Below, one piece after another: positions 1 to 7,626 of a stretch of 29,429 bases of DNA (positions are counted from its first letter, which is position 1; the number at the start of each line of letters is the position of its first letter). Under the pieces are notes generated by a model. The model saw only the letters and a program-made list of their open reading frames with translations. It did no database searches and was not told where the DNA came from. A program made the translations under genes and the position numbers. Source of the DNA: JACJXF01 sp964349045 (GTDB taxonomy: Bacteria; Bacteroidota; Bacteroidia; Bacteroidales; GCA-2748055); NCBI GenBank assembly GCA_964349045.1, contig CAYGFI010000043.1, positions 1 through 29,429 of the forward strand, given 5' to 3'.

Positions 1-288
1 ATTATCAGTTGGATTAGGAAAAATTTTGCAAATAATTCCTTTCAAATCATTGTTAATCGTATTAGGTTTATTTACAGACCTATAAAGGAATCCAACAAAA
101 TTATTATAATCGCCTCCCGATACATTACCAACAAATGTTTCTCCTAATACTCCAAAGTTGGAATAATTACCTCCAAGGGAATTTCCACCGCCATTTGAAA
201 TTACTTCAGCTAAATTGCTAATATTTTGAGCTTCAATTTTACAAATAGAAGAAAGTAAGATACTTGTAATAAATATAATATGTTTCAT
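1..288 (-). CDS. Secreted protein with T9SS sorting domain, truncated by the window edge
   Basis: A reading frame opens with ATG at 288 and stays open to base 1, giving 96 residues without a stop. It begins MKHIIFITSILLSSICKIEAQ, a clear signal peptide. The mature part is Gly/Asn-rich (NGGGNSLGGNYSNFGVLGE), and the visible end reads KIFPNPTDN. IFPNPT-type sequence is the usual start of a Por/type IX secretion C-terminal sorting domain, so only about the last 70 residues should be missing. Small proteins of this make-up often sit just downstream of a collagen-like or tail-fibre-like secreted protein in Bacteroidota, as here: the gap to the upstream gene is 38 bases on the same strand. Role unknown; surface exposure is inferred. 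The region is very AT-rich. Confidence 0.75.
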   Translation of the reverse strand, partial: MKHIIFITSILLSSICKIEAQNISNLAEVISNGGGNSLGGNYSNFGVLGETFVGNVSGGDYNNFVGFLYRSVNKPNTINNDLKGIICKIFPNPTDN

Positions 289-326
289 TATTTTTATTTA
301 TTAGTTTTTCAAATTAATAACTTTAA

Positions 327-1652
327 TTATTTTACTTCCCTCTTTCTAATAACTATATGGTTTTCATATCCTTTCCTTATACCTTGAATGAAATAATCAA
401 ATTCAATATTGTTTTTCCCATTCAATAATTCCTTTACTATTAGTCTTGTATTATTTAAAGAAACAATATAAATACCATTACAATTTCCACGAGGAGTAAT
501 TTGTGCAGTCAAACTACTATCAGTTGTAACTAATCCGAAATGTTCAGGGAGATTAATTTCAGCCTCTCCATTAGTAAGTTTTGCAGTACCCCTCGTATAA
601 GTTCCTGCCTCTCCACCTTCAAGACAAACATATACAATCTCTTTAGTAGAATCATTCGGATAATCTTGAGTAAAGCTTTTTGTGCCATTACATGAAATAT
701 TACCATCTGTCCATAAATCACCACTCACTATAGAAAAGTATTTATCATTTCGATTCCAAGTATCTGAAATAAACAATCCTCCAGTCATAAAAAAATCTAA
801 TCCATTTAGGTTTGTAGCATCATTTGCACCTATTGCACCTTCAAGATTATTGGCTCCATTATAAAATAAAATATCACTTCCATCTCTTAGTAAAATATCA
901 TAATTTTCATCAGTAAATTCCAAATCCCCTTCCATTTCTAAATAATTTACATTTACAATATCTTTATTATTCATATTAATATTATACTCACCAGCAGAAT
1001 TACCTATTGCTAAAGTTTGTGATAAATTTTCACCTCCTCCAGAAGGTAGGATAACAGAATTTCCATCAGAAATTGATAAAGAATTTCCAATTACTGACAA
1101 TGATTGCAATTCATTTGATGAGCTATTGTCATTATCTGCGACACTTATTGTGCCTCCACCATTTGATAAAGTAACATTAATACCACTTTGTGAAAGTGTT
1201 TGTAACTCATTACTTGGATCAGCATCTGCATCATTCGGACTTGTAATGTATCCGGCATCATTTATTAATTCACTAACATTAGTTGGAATATTTTCAGCTG
1301 TTACTGCTTTTTCTGCTTTGTAAGCATAAGGAACTGAAAGAATATTTGTTTGTGGTGAAAGTTTAGTTCCTGAAACAGTTATTTGCAAGGTTACACTTGA
1401 TGTATTATCAAAAACACTTGTTGGAATAGGAATTGTCTCACCAAGTGTTACAGAATATAAGCCATCTGAAACTTGAACATTTGAATGAGTTTCAGACCAA
1501 GTTCCAATGACAAAAGTAATACTTTTTGTTCCAGTTACCAGTTGACCATTTTCCAGTAATTTGCCATGATATGATATTTTTTGCGGTATTTCTTGTGAAT
1601 ATAAACCACAAAAAAGCAACAACACTAAAAATGTAGAAATTAAATTTTTCAT
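327..1652 (-). CDS. Secreted tail-fibre-like repeat protein
   Basis: Predicted exported protein of 441 residues. I chose the ATG at 1652 over an ATG 12 codons upstream, because MKNLISTFLVLLLFCGLYSQ is a complete signal peptide directly at the start. The N-terminal half (about 20-110) has the IPQKISYHGKL...LSVPYAYKAEKA pattern seen in many Bacteroidota surface proteins. It is followed by VSELINDAGYIT and two NELQ(T/S)LS repeats with Ser/Asn/Gly-rich stretches, resembling phage tail-fibre stalks. The C-terminal 100 residues end in DYFIQGIRKGYENHIVIRK, a tail I recognise from other surface repeat proteins. I see no enzymatic motif and no T9SS sorting domain. Probably co-transcribed with the gene downstream. 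AT-rich relative to most of the window, which could mean horizontal transfer. Role (adhesion or surface structure) is inference. Confidence 0.7.
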   Translation of the reverse strand: MKNLISTFLVLLLFCGLYSQEIPQKISYHGKLLENGQLVTGTKSITFVIGTWSETHSNVQVSDGLYSVTLGETIPIPTSVFDNTSSVTLQITVSGTKLSPQTNILSVPYAYKAEKAVTAENIPTNVSELINDAGYITSPNDADADPSNELQTLSQSGINVTLSNGGGTISVADNDNSSSNELQSLSVIGNSLSISDGNSVILPSGGGENLSQTLAIGNSAGEYNINMNNKDIVNVNYLEMEGDLEFTDENYDILLRDGSDILFYNGANNLEGAIGANDATNLNGLDFFMTGGLFISDTWNRNDKYFSIVSGDLWTDGNISCNGTKSFTQDYPNDSTKEIVYVCLEGGEAGTYTRGTAKLTNGEAEINLPEHFGLVTTDSSLTAQITPRGNCNGIYIVSLNNTRLIVKELLNGKNNIEFDYFIQGIRKGYENHIVIRKREVK

Positions 1653-1890
1653 GATTGTAAGTTTTAGTTGCTTTACAATTGAAAGCAAATTAATAATTAG
1701 TCGATCCTTAAAAAGTCTCTTTTTTCAATAGCGAGTTCGTTCTACATTGACAGATTAAATAATCTTATAAAACGTAAGTTCATCATTATTTAATCATCGG
1801 TCAATCACTACCATTGAGTATTTGTACTAATGAATCATGAGTATAAAATAATTCCAATAAAGACTTGATTGAAGAAGAAAAATCAGGATT

Positions 1891-3972
1891 TCAGCGAAGA
1901 AATTTTACAATCGCTCTTGTCCCTGACACACTGATTCCAGGCCCGGAAATATTCTGAAGGCTATAGCTTATTTTTACCTTTTCCAGTTGGTAATATAATT
2001 CTATCAACTCATTTAAAATTAAAAGTCCTTTGCCGGTACTTGCATTGGATGAGGTTTGTGAATCGAGTCCCGGCCCGTTATCTTCAACAATAATCTGATA
2101 TGTATTTTCCTTTTTCAGAAGGGCGATTTTTAACTGTCCACGTTCATTATTATTCCTGACTCCATATTTGATGGCATTTTCAACAAATGTATGGATCAGC
2201 ATACGAGGGATTTTCACTTGCAGATCAATATCATTTCCTACATCTATTGTATAATTGAATGAGTTGTTACAACGGAACCTTTCCAGGTCAATGTAATTTC
2301 TTACAAAATCGAGTTCATCGGACAGGCTGACGATGATCTGATCGGAACTGATGACAGTCTGCCTGATCAGCCGGGCATATTTGCCGAAAATGTAGTCGGC
2401 TTTTTCCCTGTCCTTTTCAGTGGCATACAGGCTTCCGATGGCATTGAGTATATTCAGCGTGAAATGGGGATCAATCTGGTTCCTGATTGCTTTCATTTGA
2501 AGGGAAGCCATTTTTCTCTCAGTTTGCTGCTTTAAGTTTAAACGATACTGCTGAATGCGTGCAATTATAACAATAAATAAAAGTATTATAAGGTAGAGTA
2601 CTCCGTAAAAGGGATATTTTAAGTAGTAAAGAGGATTCTTATAAAACTGTATATAACTTCCGTGATCACTAAATTGAAGATATAACATTGGCTTTTCATC
2701 CGGATTCAATACCTGTGATATAAAAGGCTCTTCTGAATCCTTCTTTAATTGATAGGATACGGGATTACTAAAGTTATTCTGTGTAATAACAAGGGATTCA
2801 AGACCTGCACCCAAAAAGAAAAATTCCTTTCTCCCATCAAGATTCGCATCTATTTGCATCAGGGGCTTTCCATATTCAATCTTAGGAATAGTCATAGTAT
2901 TTAATACACGGAAACTGCTGTCCATCTCATCAATTTCAGCGTTTCTGTTTTTCAGGAAGTAAAAAGTTTTATTATTTTCATCTTCATTAACAAAGATTTG
3001 CGAATAGGTGCTTTCAAAATCCTCAATTGGTTTTTCAGAAAGCTTATTTCCTTTAGAATCAAATAAAAAAAATGATGAATGGAATTTTTCTGTTCCATAG
3101 TAATCGTGAAACAGTACCAAACGAGAATAGTCTTTAAATTTTAAGGGTATAACCATTAACCTTGAAGGATTTTCATTGAATTGGAGCGGAGCAAAAAGGA
3201 ACTTCAAATTTTTATCCAATACCATCAGCCATGAATATTGATCAGTAAATGGAAAATTTTCATCAGAATTACCGGTTGCCATAACATCCAATATTAATTC
3301 CGGTAAAGAATCATTATTTATATCAGATACATTGCATCCGGTAGGTACAACAGCGCTTTCAGGTGATTTGACAAGCGAATCCCCGGCAACCATATAACGG
3401 TACACATTTCTCGGTTTTTGGCTGTATCCTGTATTAATAAAAAAAATGAAATCACGGTAGTTTTTACTGAATCCCTCAATCATGCCTACCGGAACAATAT
3501 GCGGTTCATCGACACTTTGTAAAGCTTTTCTCCTGAAATCTATAAATCTGTTTGTTATAATTGTTTTCCGGTATCTGATGGGATCAATGATATGTAAAAA
3601 AATTGAATCCTGACTCCTGGTAAAAACATAGCACTCCAGGTACCCATCCTGATTATAATCTCCTGTGTAAAAAGAATTTATATCAATAGGATGATATTTA
3701 AGATTATACTGGTCAAGGATTTTGTTATTCCTGGTTACTATCATCTTTGTTTGTAAGGGATCATAAAAATCGAAGGATATTTTCTCACTCTGGTTATCGG
3801 AATCCATGTCATAAAAGAATACCTTGTTCTTTTGTTTAGTATATTCATCTTTAATGTGTCTTACCCTATAATTGGGGAAAAGCGGTGGAATTAGAAAGAG
3901 GAATATGAACCATAAAATCAGGCTGATAAAAACCGGATGGAAAATAAATTCGTATATCCGGTTTCTAATCAT
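1891..3972 (-). CDS. LytS/YehU-type sensor histidine kinase with FG-GAP-like sensor domain
   Basis: Membrane sensor kinase of 693 residues. One membrane segment lies at about 13-33 and a second at about 455-472, leaving a large extracytoplasmic domain between them. That domain carries four Asp/Asn-rich loops resembling FG-GAP/VCBS calcium sites: DMDSDNQSE (55-63), GDYNQDGYLE (104-113), DINNDSLPE (about 217) and DANLDGRKE (about 373). This suggests a beta-propeller. The cytoplasmic part is a His_kinase (PF06580) domain with NQIDPHF and His503 as the likely phosphorylated residue, an N-box (FVENAIKYG) and a G-box (VEDNGPGL, then TGKGLLIL). Its start overlaps the end of the response regulator gene by 8 bases, so the two are very likely translationally coupled. 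Signal unknown. The pairing is unusual because PF06580 kinases normally partner with LytTR regulators. Confidence 0.9.
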   Translation of the reverse strand: MIRNRIYEFIFHPVFISLILWFIFLFLIPPLFPNYRVRHIKDEYTKQKNKVFFYDMDSDNQSEKISFDFYDPLQTKMIVTRNNKILDQYNLKYHPIDINSFYTGDYNQDGYLECYVFTRSQDSIFLHIIDPIRYRKTIITNRFIDFRRKALQSVDEPHIVPVGMIEGFSKNYRDFIFFINTGYSQKPRNVYRYMVAGDSLVKSPESAVVPTGCNVSDINNDSLPELILDVMATGNSDENFPFTDQYSWLMVLDKNLKFLFAPLQFNENPSRLMVIPLKFKDYSRLVLFHDYYGTEKFHSSFFLFDSKGNKLSEKPIEDFESTYSQIFVNEDENNKTFYFLKNRNAEIDEMDSSFRVLNTMTIPKIEYGKPLMQIDANLDGRKEFFFLGAGLESLVITQNNFSNPVSYQLKKDSEEPFISQVLNPDEKPMLYLQFSDHGSYIQFYKNPLYYLKYPFYGVLYLIILLFIVIIARIQQYRLNLKQQTERKMASLQMKAIRNQIDPHFTLNILNAIGSLYATEKDREKADYIFGKYARLIRQTVISSDQIIVSLSDELDFVRNYIDLERFRCNNSFNYTIDVGNDIDLQVKIPRMLIHTFVENAIKYGVRNNNERGQLKIALLKKENTYQIIVEDNGPGLDSQTSSNASTGKGLLILNELIELYYQLEKVKISYSLQNISGPGISVSGTRAIVKFLR

Positions 3973-4555
3973 GCGCGTTCTGGTTTATTCTGATGAGATC
4001 TATAATAGAACCGGCTCCTGTTTTTTTCAGTATATTTCTCCGGTGAGTATGCACAGTATTAATGCTTATTATTAACAAATCAGCTATTTCATTGCTGCTT
4101 TTTCCTTCAAATACAAACTTAAGTACCTCTGACTCTCTTTGGCTGAGCATATTAAAACCCTTTAACATCTGATTGGCCTTTAAGGATACATGTTCAATAA
4201 AGCGGTCAATTGTAGCCCTTAGTTCATCAATATCCACAGGCTTAAGGATATAATCAAAAACTTCATTTTTAATAGCTTTTATTGAATAATGGGGAAAAGC
4301 AGTTACAAGAATTATATGTGGCTGGTATAAACTCTCATTGAGCTGGTTAATAATATCAAATGCGGAAATATTGTGTTCAAGTTCAACATCGAGAAAGATA
4401 AGCTCAGGCTTTTGTTTAAGGATGAATTTTAATCCCAATTCAGAATTTGTAAATGTTTCGAGAACAGTAATTTGCGAAAATGAAGTAAGTAGTTTCTTCA
4501 ATCTTTCGTTAGCATATAGTTCGTCATCGATAATTACAGTACGAATAGGGATCAT
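3965..4555 (-). CDS. Response regulator, receiver plus LuxR-type HTH
   Basis: Response regulator of 196 residues. The receiver domain (about 4-120) has the acidic pair Asp10/Asp11, the phospho-acceptor Asp56 (LIFLDVEL), Thr85 and Lys105 (LKPVD). In sequence style (DDELYANERL, VTAFPHYSIKAI...FDYILKP) it looks like receivers of LytR/AlgR-family proteins. The output domain, however, is a LuxR/GerE helix-turn-helix at about 133-190 (LSQRESEVLKFVFEGKSSNEIA...SINTVHTHRRNILKK) rather than LytTR. It is the first gene of a two-gene operon with the sensor kinase. A possible TAACTTTA -7 box lies at 4619-4626 on the minus strand without a convincing -33 element. Targets are unknown; neither adjacent gene set is an obvious regulon. 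Confidence 0.92.
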   Translation of the reverse strand: MIPIRTVIIDDELYANERLKKLLTSFSQITVLETFTNSELGLKFILKQKPELIFLDVELEHNISAFDIINQLNESLYQPHIILVTAFPHYSIKAIKNEVFDYILKPVDIDELRATIDRFIEHVSLKANQMLKGFNMLSQRESEVLKFVFEGKSSNEIADLLIISINTVHTHRRNILKKTGAGSIIDLIRINQNAHD

Positions 4556-4775
4556 TATAACAACTTTAATTTTATTTGAATCTCTTCAATTCAAGCTAAT
4601 TGTCAAGGTTATAAATCATAAAGTTACATTATCGTTGTCAAATTATAGTCTAAAATTAACAGAAAAATACTTGTTTGGAATGGGATGTTTAAATTCCCGG
4701 TATTTCAGTAGAAAAAATGATACGGTCAATGAGAAACGTGCAGCGACTACGGCGAGCTCAGCCGAACCGCACCAA

Positions 4776-4835
4776 AATATTTGTAGAAAAAATGTTGCCA
4801 TCAAAATATTCTATTTTTGCTGTTCTACAAATATT
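4776..4835. repeat. 13-base perfect inverted repeat
   Basis: AATATTTGTAGAA at 4776-4788 is exactly complementary to TTCTACAAATATT at 4823-4835, with a 34-base AT-rich spacer. No T-run follows it, so it does not look like an intrinsic terminator. It may be the remnant of a small mobile or palindromic intergenic element, together with the GC-rich patches on either side. Confidence 0.6.
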
Positions 4836-4939
4836 ACCGGTCTTCGCGTTCCCGCGACCTGCTGAAGTATTTTTTTTGCAAGGTATTATTTTACATCTTT
4901 CTTCTCATTTCTCACTTCTCACTTCTCTCCTCTTTTTCC

Positions 4940-4947
4940 TATCTTTG
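4940..4947 (+). promoter_or_regulatory. Bacteroidota-type -7 box for gltX
   Basis: TATCTTTG matches the Bacteroidota -7 consensus TAnnTTTG exactly and ends 16 bases before the gltX ATG, so the leader would be only about 10 bases. No clear TTTG -33 element is seen in the pyrimidine-rich tract upstream. The box also supports the downstream ATG as the real gltX start, since the longer open frame would begin upstream of the promoter. Confidence 0.6.
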
Positions 4948-4963
4948 CAAAAAACCAAATTCC

Positions 4964-6508
4964 ATGTCCCCCAGACCCGTTCGAGTGCGCTTTGCCCCCA
5001 GTCCTACCGGACCTTTACATATTGGTGGATTGCGTACCGCTATTTTTAATTATCTGTTTGCTAAACAAAAAAATGGAGTTTTCATCCTTCGGATCGAAGA
5101 TACTGACCAAACCCGTTTAGTACCAAGTGCCGAGAAATATATAATTGATTCGCTTAAATGGGCAGGAATTTTGCCAACCGAAGGTATTACAAATGGGAAA
5201 GTAAATGAAGATTATCGGCAATCAAATCGAAAACCTATTTACAAAACTTATGCTGAGAAGTTAATTGCTTCTGAAAAAGCATACTATTCATTTGATACTC
5301 CAGAAGAACTGGATAGGTTAAGAAAAGAATATGAAAGCAGGAAGGAAACTTTCATTTACAATGCAACTGTAAGAGATGAATTGAATAACTCCTTATCGAT
5401 GTCCAAACACGAATTGGAAGAAAAGCTTTCCAGGAGGGAACCATTTGTTATACGTTTTAAAATAAATCCTAACGAGGAAATCGTGATGAAAGATCTTATA
5501 CGTGGTGAGGTCAGGGTGCAGAGTTCCACTCTTGATGATAAAGTTCTTTTTAAATCAGACGGAATGCCTACTTACCATTTGGCAAATGTTGTTGATGATT
5601 ATCTTATGAAAATAAGTCATGTTATAAGAGGTGAAGAATGGTTGCCTTCTCTCCCACTACACTGGTTACTTTATGAAGCATTTGATTGGGATAAGGAAAG
5701 ACCTAAATTTGCACACCTTCCACTTATTCTTAAACCCGATGGCAAAGGAAAATTGAGCAAGCGGGACGGGGATAAAGGCGGATTCCCTGTATTCCCTTTG
5801 AATTGGAAAGATCCAGAAAGTGGAGAAATATCAAAGGGATACCATGAGGCAGGATATTTTCCGGAGGCTTGTGTTAATATTCTTGCTTTTCTTGGATGGA
5901 ATCCTGGAACTGAGCAAGAAATTTATTCAAAATCGGGGCTTTATAAAAGAATTTCATTTAAAAGAATTGGAAAATCAGGTTCAAAATTCGACCCGGAAAA
6001 AGCAAGATGGTACAACCATCAGTACTTACAAAAGAAATCTATTACATTTCTGGCAAAAGAGTTTACAGAATTACCGGAATATAAAGAAATGTTGAAGAAT
6101 AATGTCAACCTGGTTTATTCTCAACTTAATATCAAAAAGATAATCATGCTCGTGAAGGAACGTGCCAGTTTCGTGCGTGAACTCTGGGATCATGCCGACT
6201 TCTTTTTTGTACGTCCTTCAACCTATGATCCTGATGTGGTGAAGAAGCGCTGGAACTCCCAGGTCGCGGAACAAATGAAACAGTTAGAAAATTTCCTGGA
6301 GAGTTGTGATGACTTTTCAGCCCATGTGCTTGAAACGAAAGTGAAAGCCTTTATCGAAGAAAAGGGTTTTGGAACAGGTCAGATTATGAACGCATGGAGG
6401 CTTTGCCTGGTAGGGACTTTGAAGGGACCGGGATTGTTTGATATTGCAGAAATTTTAGGAAAAAAAGAAGTGATTCTCAGAATAAATAATACGATAAAAA
6501 GTATTTGA
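4964..6508 (+). CDS. gltX: Glutamyl-tRNA synthetase
   Basis: Class I aminoacyl-tRNA synthetase that charges tRNA-Glu with glutamate in the cytoplasm. I chose the ATG at 4964 (514 residues, normal for the family): the open frame extends 49 codons upstream, but that part is unrelated sequence containing the promoter, and all GluRS proteins start close to the RVRFAPSPTG motif. The HIGH-type motif is HIGG at 19-22 and the KMSKS-type motif is KLSKR at 263-267. The insert GGFPVFPLNWKDPESGE after KLSKRDGDK is typical of Bacteroidota GluRS. The C-terminal anticodon-binding region runs to the end (AWRLCLVGTLKGPGLFDIAEILG). Base composition is odd: about 5040-6140 is strongly AT-rich while the last 350 bases are near 45% GC. 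Confidence 0.97.
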   Translation: MSPRPVRVRFAPSPTGPLHIGGLRTAIFNYLFAKQKNGVFILRIEDTDQTRLVPSAEKYIIDSLKWAGILPTEGITNGKVNEDYRQSNRKPIYKTYAEKLIASEKAYYSFDTPEELDRLRKEYESRKETFIYNATVRDELNNSLSMSKHELEEKLSRREPFVIRFKINPNEEIVMKDLIRGEVRVQSSTLDDKVLFKSDGMPTYHLANVVDDYLMKISHVIRGEEWLPSLPLHWLLYEAFDWDKERPKFAHLPLILKPDGKGKLSKRDGDKGGFPVFPLNWKDPESGEISKGYHEAGYFPEACVNILAFLGWNPGTEQEIYSKSGLYKRISFKRIGKSGSKFDPEKARWYNHQYLQKKSITFLAKEFTELPEYKEMLKNNVNLVYSQLNIKKIIMLVKERASFVRELWDHADFFFVRPSTYDPDVVKKRWNSQVAEQMKQLENFLESCDDFSAHVLETKVKAFIEEKGFGTGQIMNAWRLCLVGTLKGPGLFDIAEILGKKEVILRINNTIKSI

Positions 6509-6509
6509 A

Positions 6510-6681
6510 AATTTGAAAATGAGTTAATTTGAAAATGTATTTCTGTAAGCGCTGAAATGAGCCATCATTTATTAACAGTATTTCAATTCAAAAATAATGA
6601 ATTATATGGCTTTTTATCCTAAACTTTTAAATTAACTCATTTTCAAATTGACACATTTTCAAATTAACTCATTTTCAAATT
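6510..6681. repeat. 29-base perfect inverted repeat between gltX and the TatD-like gene
   Basis: The 29 bases at 6510-6538 are the exact reverse complement of 6653-6681, with a 114-base spacer. The arm is itself built of two related halves (AATTTGAAAATGAG, then TTAATTTGAAAATG). It starts directly after the gltX stop codon. It could fold into a long AT-rich stem and act as a weak terminator, or be a miniature mobile or repeat element. Confidence 0.8.
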
Positions 6682-6692
6682 GACACATTTTC
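6629..6692 (+). repeat. Perfect 2 x 32-base tandem repeat
   Basis: Two identical 32-base units (6629-6660 and 6661-6692), beginning AAATTAACTCATTTTC, stand head to tail, followed by the first six bases of a third unit. Within each unit the short motif CA(T)TTTCAAATT recurs every 16 bases with AACTC/GACAC alternating, so the array is in effect a 16-base near-repeat. It ends 11 bases before the TatD-like start codon, so it lies in the 5' leader or promoter of that gene. Confidence 0.85.
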
Positions 6693-6703
6693 AAATTATT
6701 TAC

Positions 6704-7375
6704 ATGATTTTTTTTCCGAAAACCACTGACTTCATCGACATTCATTCCCACAGCTTTGAGCAGGAGAAGGGAGTTTTCCGGATTCATAATGTTTTTTCCA
6801 CCGACTTTTCAAAAATCCCGGCCGATCTGCCTCTCAGCATCGGATTACATCCGTGGCACCTCACTGCACAATCCACACAGGAGTTACCTGAAGTCCTGGA
6901 TCAGGCTCTTACGCTTCAGAATATCCTGGCAATAGGGGAGGCAGGGTTGGACAGGATTATTAAATCGCCTCTCGAAGAGCAATTACCGGTTTTCAGAAAA
7001 CAGATTGAATATAGTATTGACTACCGGAAACCTCTGATTATTCATTGCGTTAAAGCATTTTCCGAAATCCTTGCGCTCCGTAAGGAATATAAAAGTGCCA
7101 CCGCCTGGATTGTGCATGGATTTAATGGAAGTGAAGAGTTGGCCACTGAATGTGTTGAAGCCGGGATTTATATTTCACTGAGCCAAAGGTTATTCAGAAA
7201 TCCGGAAAAAGCCCGGAAAATTACAGGAATTGTTCCCCTTTCTTGGGTTTTTGCCGAAACCGATGATGATACTATGTCAATCCGGGAGGTGTACGGTCTT
7301 ACTTCACAATTCTACGGGGTGAGTCTTTCGGAAGTAAAAAGGAATATTTTTGAAAATTTCAGTAGAATATTTTAA
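6704..7375 (+). CDS. TatD-like metal-dependent hydrolase (short form)
   Basis: Predicted cytoplasmic TIM-barrel hydrolase of the TatD family (metal-dependent phosphoesterase or DNase type). The start at 6704 (MIFFPKTTDFIDIHSH, 223 residues) is preferred over an ATG 8 codons upstream that lies inside the tandem repeat. Metal-site residues are all present: HSH at 14-16, Glu79 (AIGEAGLD), His114 (IIHCVK), His138 (VHGFNG) and Asp187 (AETDDD). It is about 30-40 residues shorter than E. coli TatD, which is normal for the Bacteroidota version. Real substrate unknown. Its stop codon is the first part of the palindromic repeat that follows. Confidence 0.88.
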   Translation: MIFFPKTTDFIDIHSHSFEQEKGVFRIHNVFSTDFSKIPADLPLSIGLHPWHLTAQSTQELPEVLDQALTLQNILAIGEAGLDRIIKSPLEEQLPVFRKQIEYSIDYRKPLIIHCVKAFSEILALRKEYKSATAWIVHGFNGSEELATECVEAGIYISLSQRLFRNPEKARKITGIVPLSWVFAETDDDTMSIREVYGLTSQFYGVSLSEVKRNIFENFSRIF

Positions 7376-7545
7376 GCGCAGATACCGCTGTGCCTCCGCT
7401 AGCGCCTCCGTAATTTAGCTTCAGTGCTTGCGGAAAGCTTCAGCGACACACGGTTCGCGTTACCGCAAGGTTGCAGTTAAACGCAATATTAATTGCGCTT
7501 TTCAACCGCGACTTAGCGGCCACGCCCTGGCGTGGTTTGCGCTTA
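7373..7545. repeat. Hairpin-rich intergenic repeat bounded by TAAGCGCA / TGCGCTTA
   Basis: The segment is framed by TAAGCGCA (7373-7380, sharing the TatD stop codon) and its complement TGCGCTTA (7538-7545). Inside are a CGCAAT/ATTGCG hairpin with a 4-base loop (7482-7497) followed by CTTTT, which could terminate transcription, and CCACGCC/GGCGTGG (7520-7535) with a 2-base loop. A shorter element with the same terminal arms lies at 8735-8801, so this appears to be a family of palindromic intergenic repeats. No protein is supported here. Confidence 0.65.
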
Positions 7546-7626
7546 ACATTCACTACATTTTCATTAAATTTTTAAACTGTTTTACTTTCCATGTGTTAAT
7601 GGAAAAACTAAAAGACAAATTCTTAA

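Larger units (their letters stand above)
4556..4963. other. Divergent intergenic region between the response regulator and gltX
   Basis: 408 bases with no supported gene. It should hold the promoters of both divergent units. The left half is AT-rich. The middle (4738-4770) is a short GC-rich patch containing CGGCGAGCTCAGCCG, an interrupted palindrome, and next to it is the 13-base inverted repeat listed separately. The right end is a pyrimidine-rich tract (TTCTCACTTCTC repeats) leading into the gltX promoter. Small open frames across this region have no signal peptide, family motif or codon pattern that supports them. Confidence 0.6.

Noticed and set aside
327..1652. Prophage tail fibre as evidence for a prophage
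   Set aside because: The protein has a bacterial signal peptide, and no other phage gene is nearby; the similarity is only in repeat style.
4637..4642. TTGACA/TTTGAC as a -35 or -33 element for the response regulator operon
   Set aside because: The spacing to TAACTTTA is only about 12 bases, too short for either promoter type.
4338..4865. 175-codon plus-strand open frame overlapping the response regulator start
   Set aside because: Its first part is antisense to the receiver domain and the rest lies in low-complexity intergenic DNA; no motif supports it.
4817..4963. 49-codon N-terminal extension of gltX
   Set aside because: It contains the promoter-like TATCTTTG box and pyrimidine tracts, does not resemble GluRS, and the family starts at the ATG at 4964.
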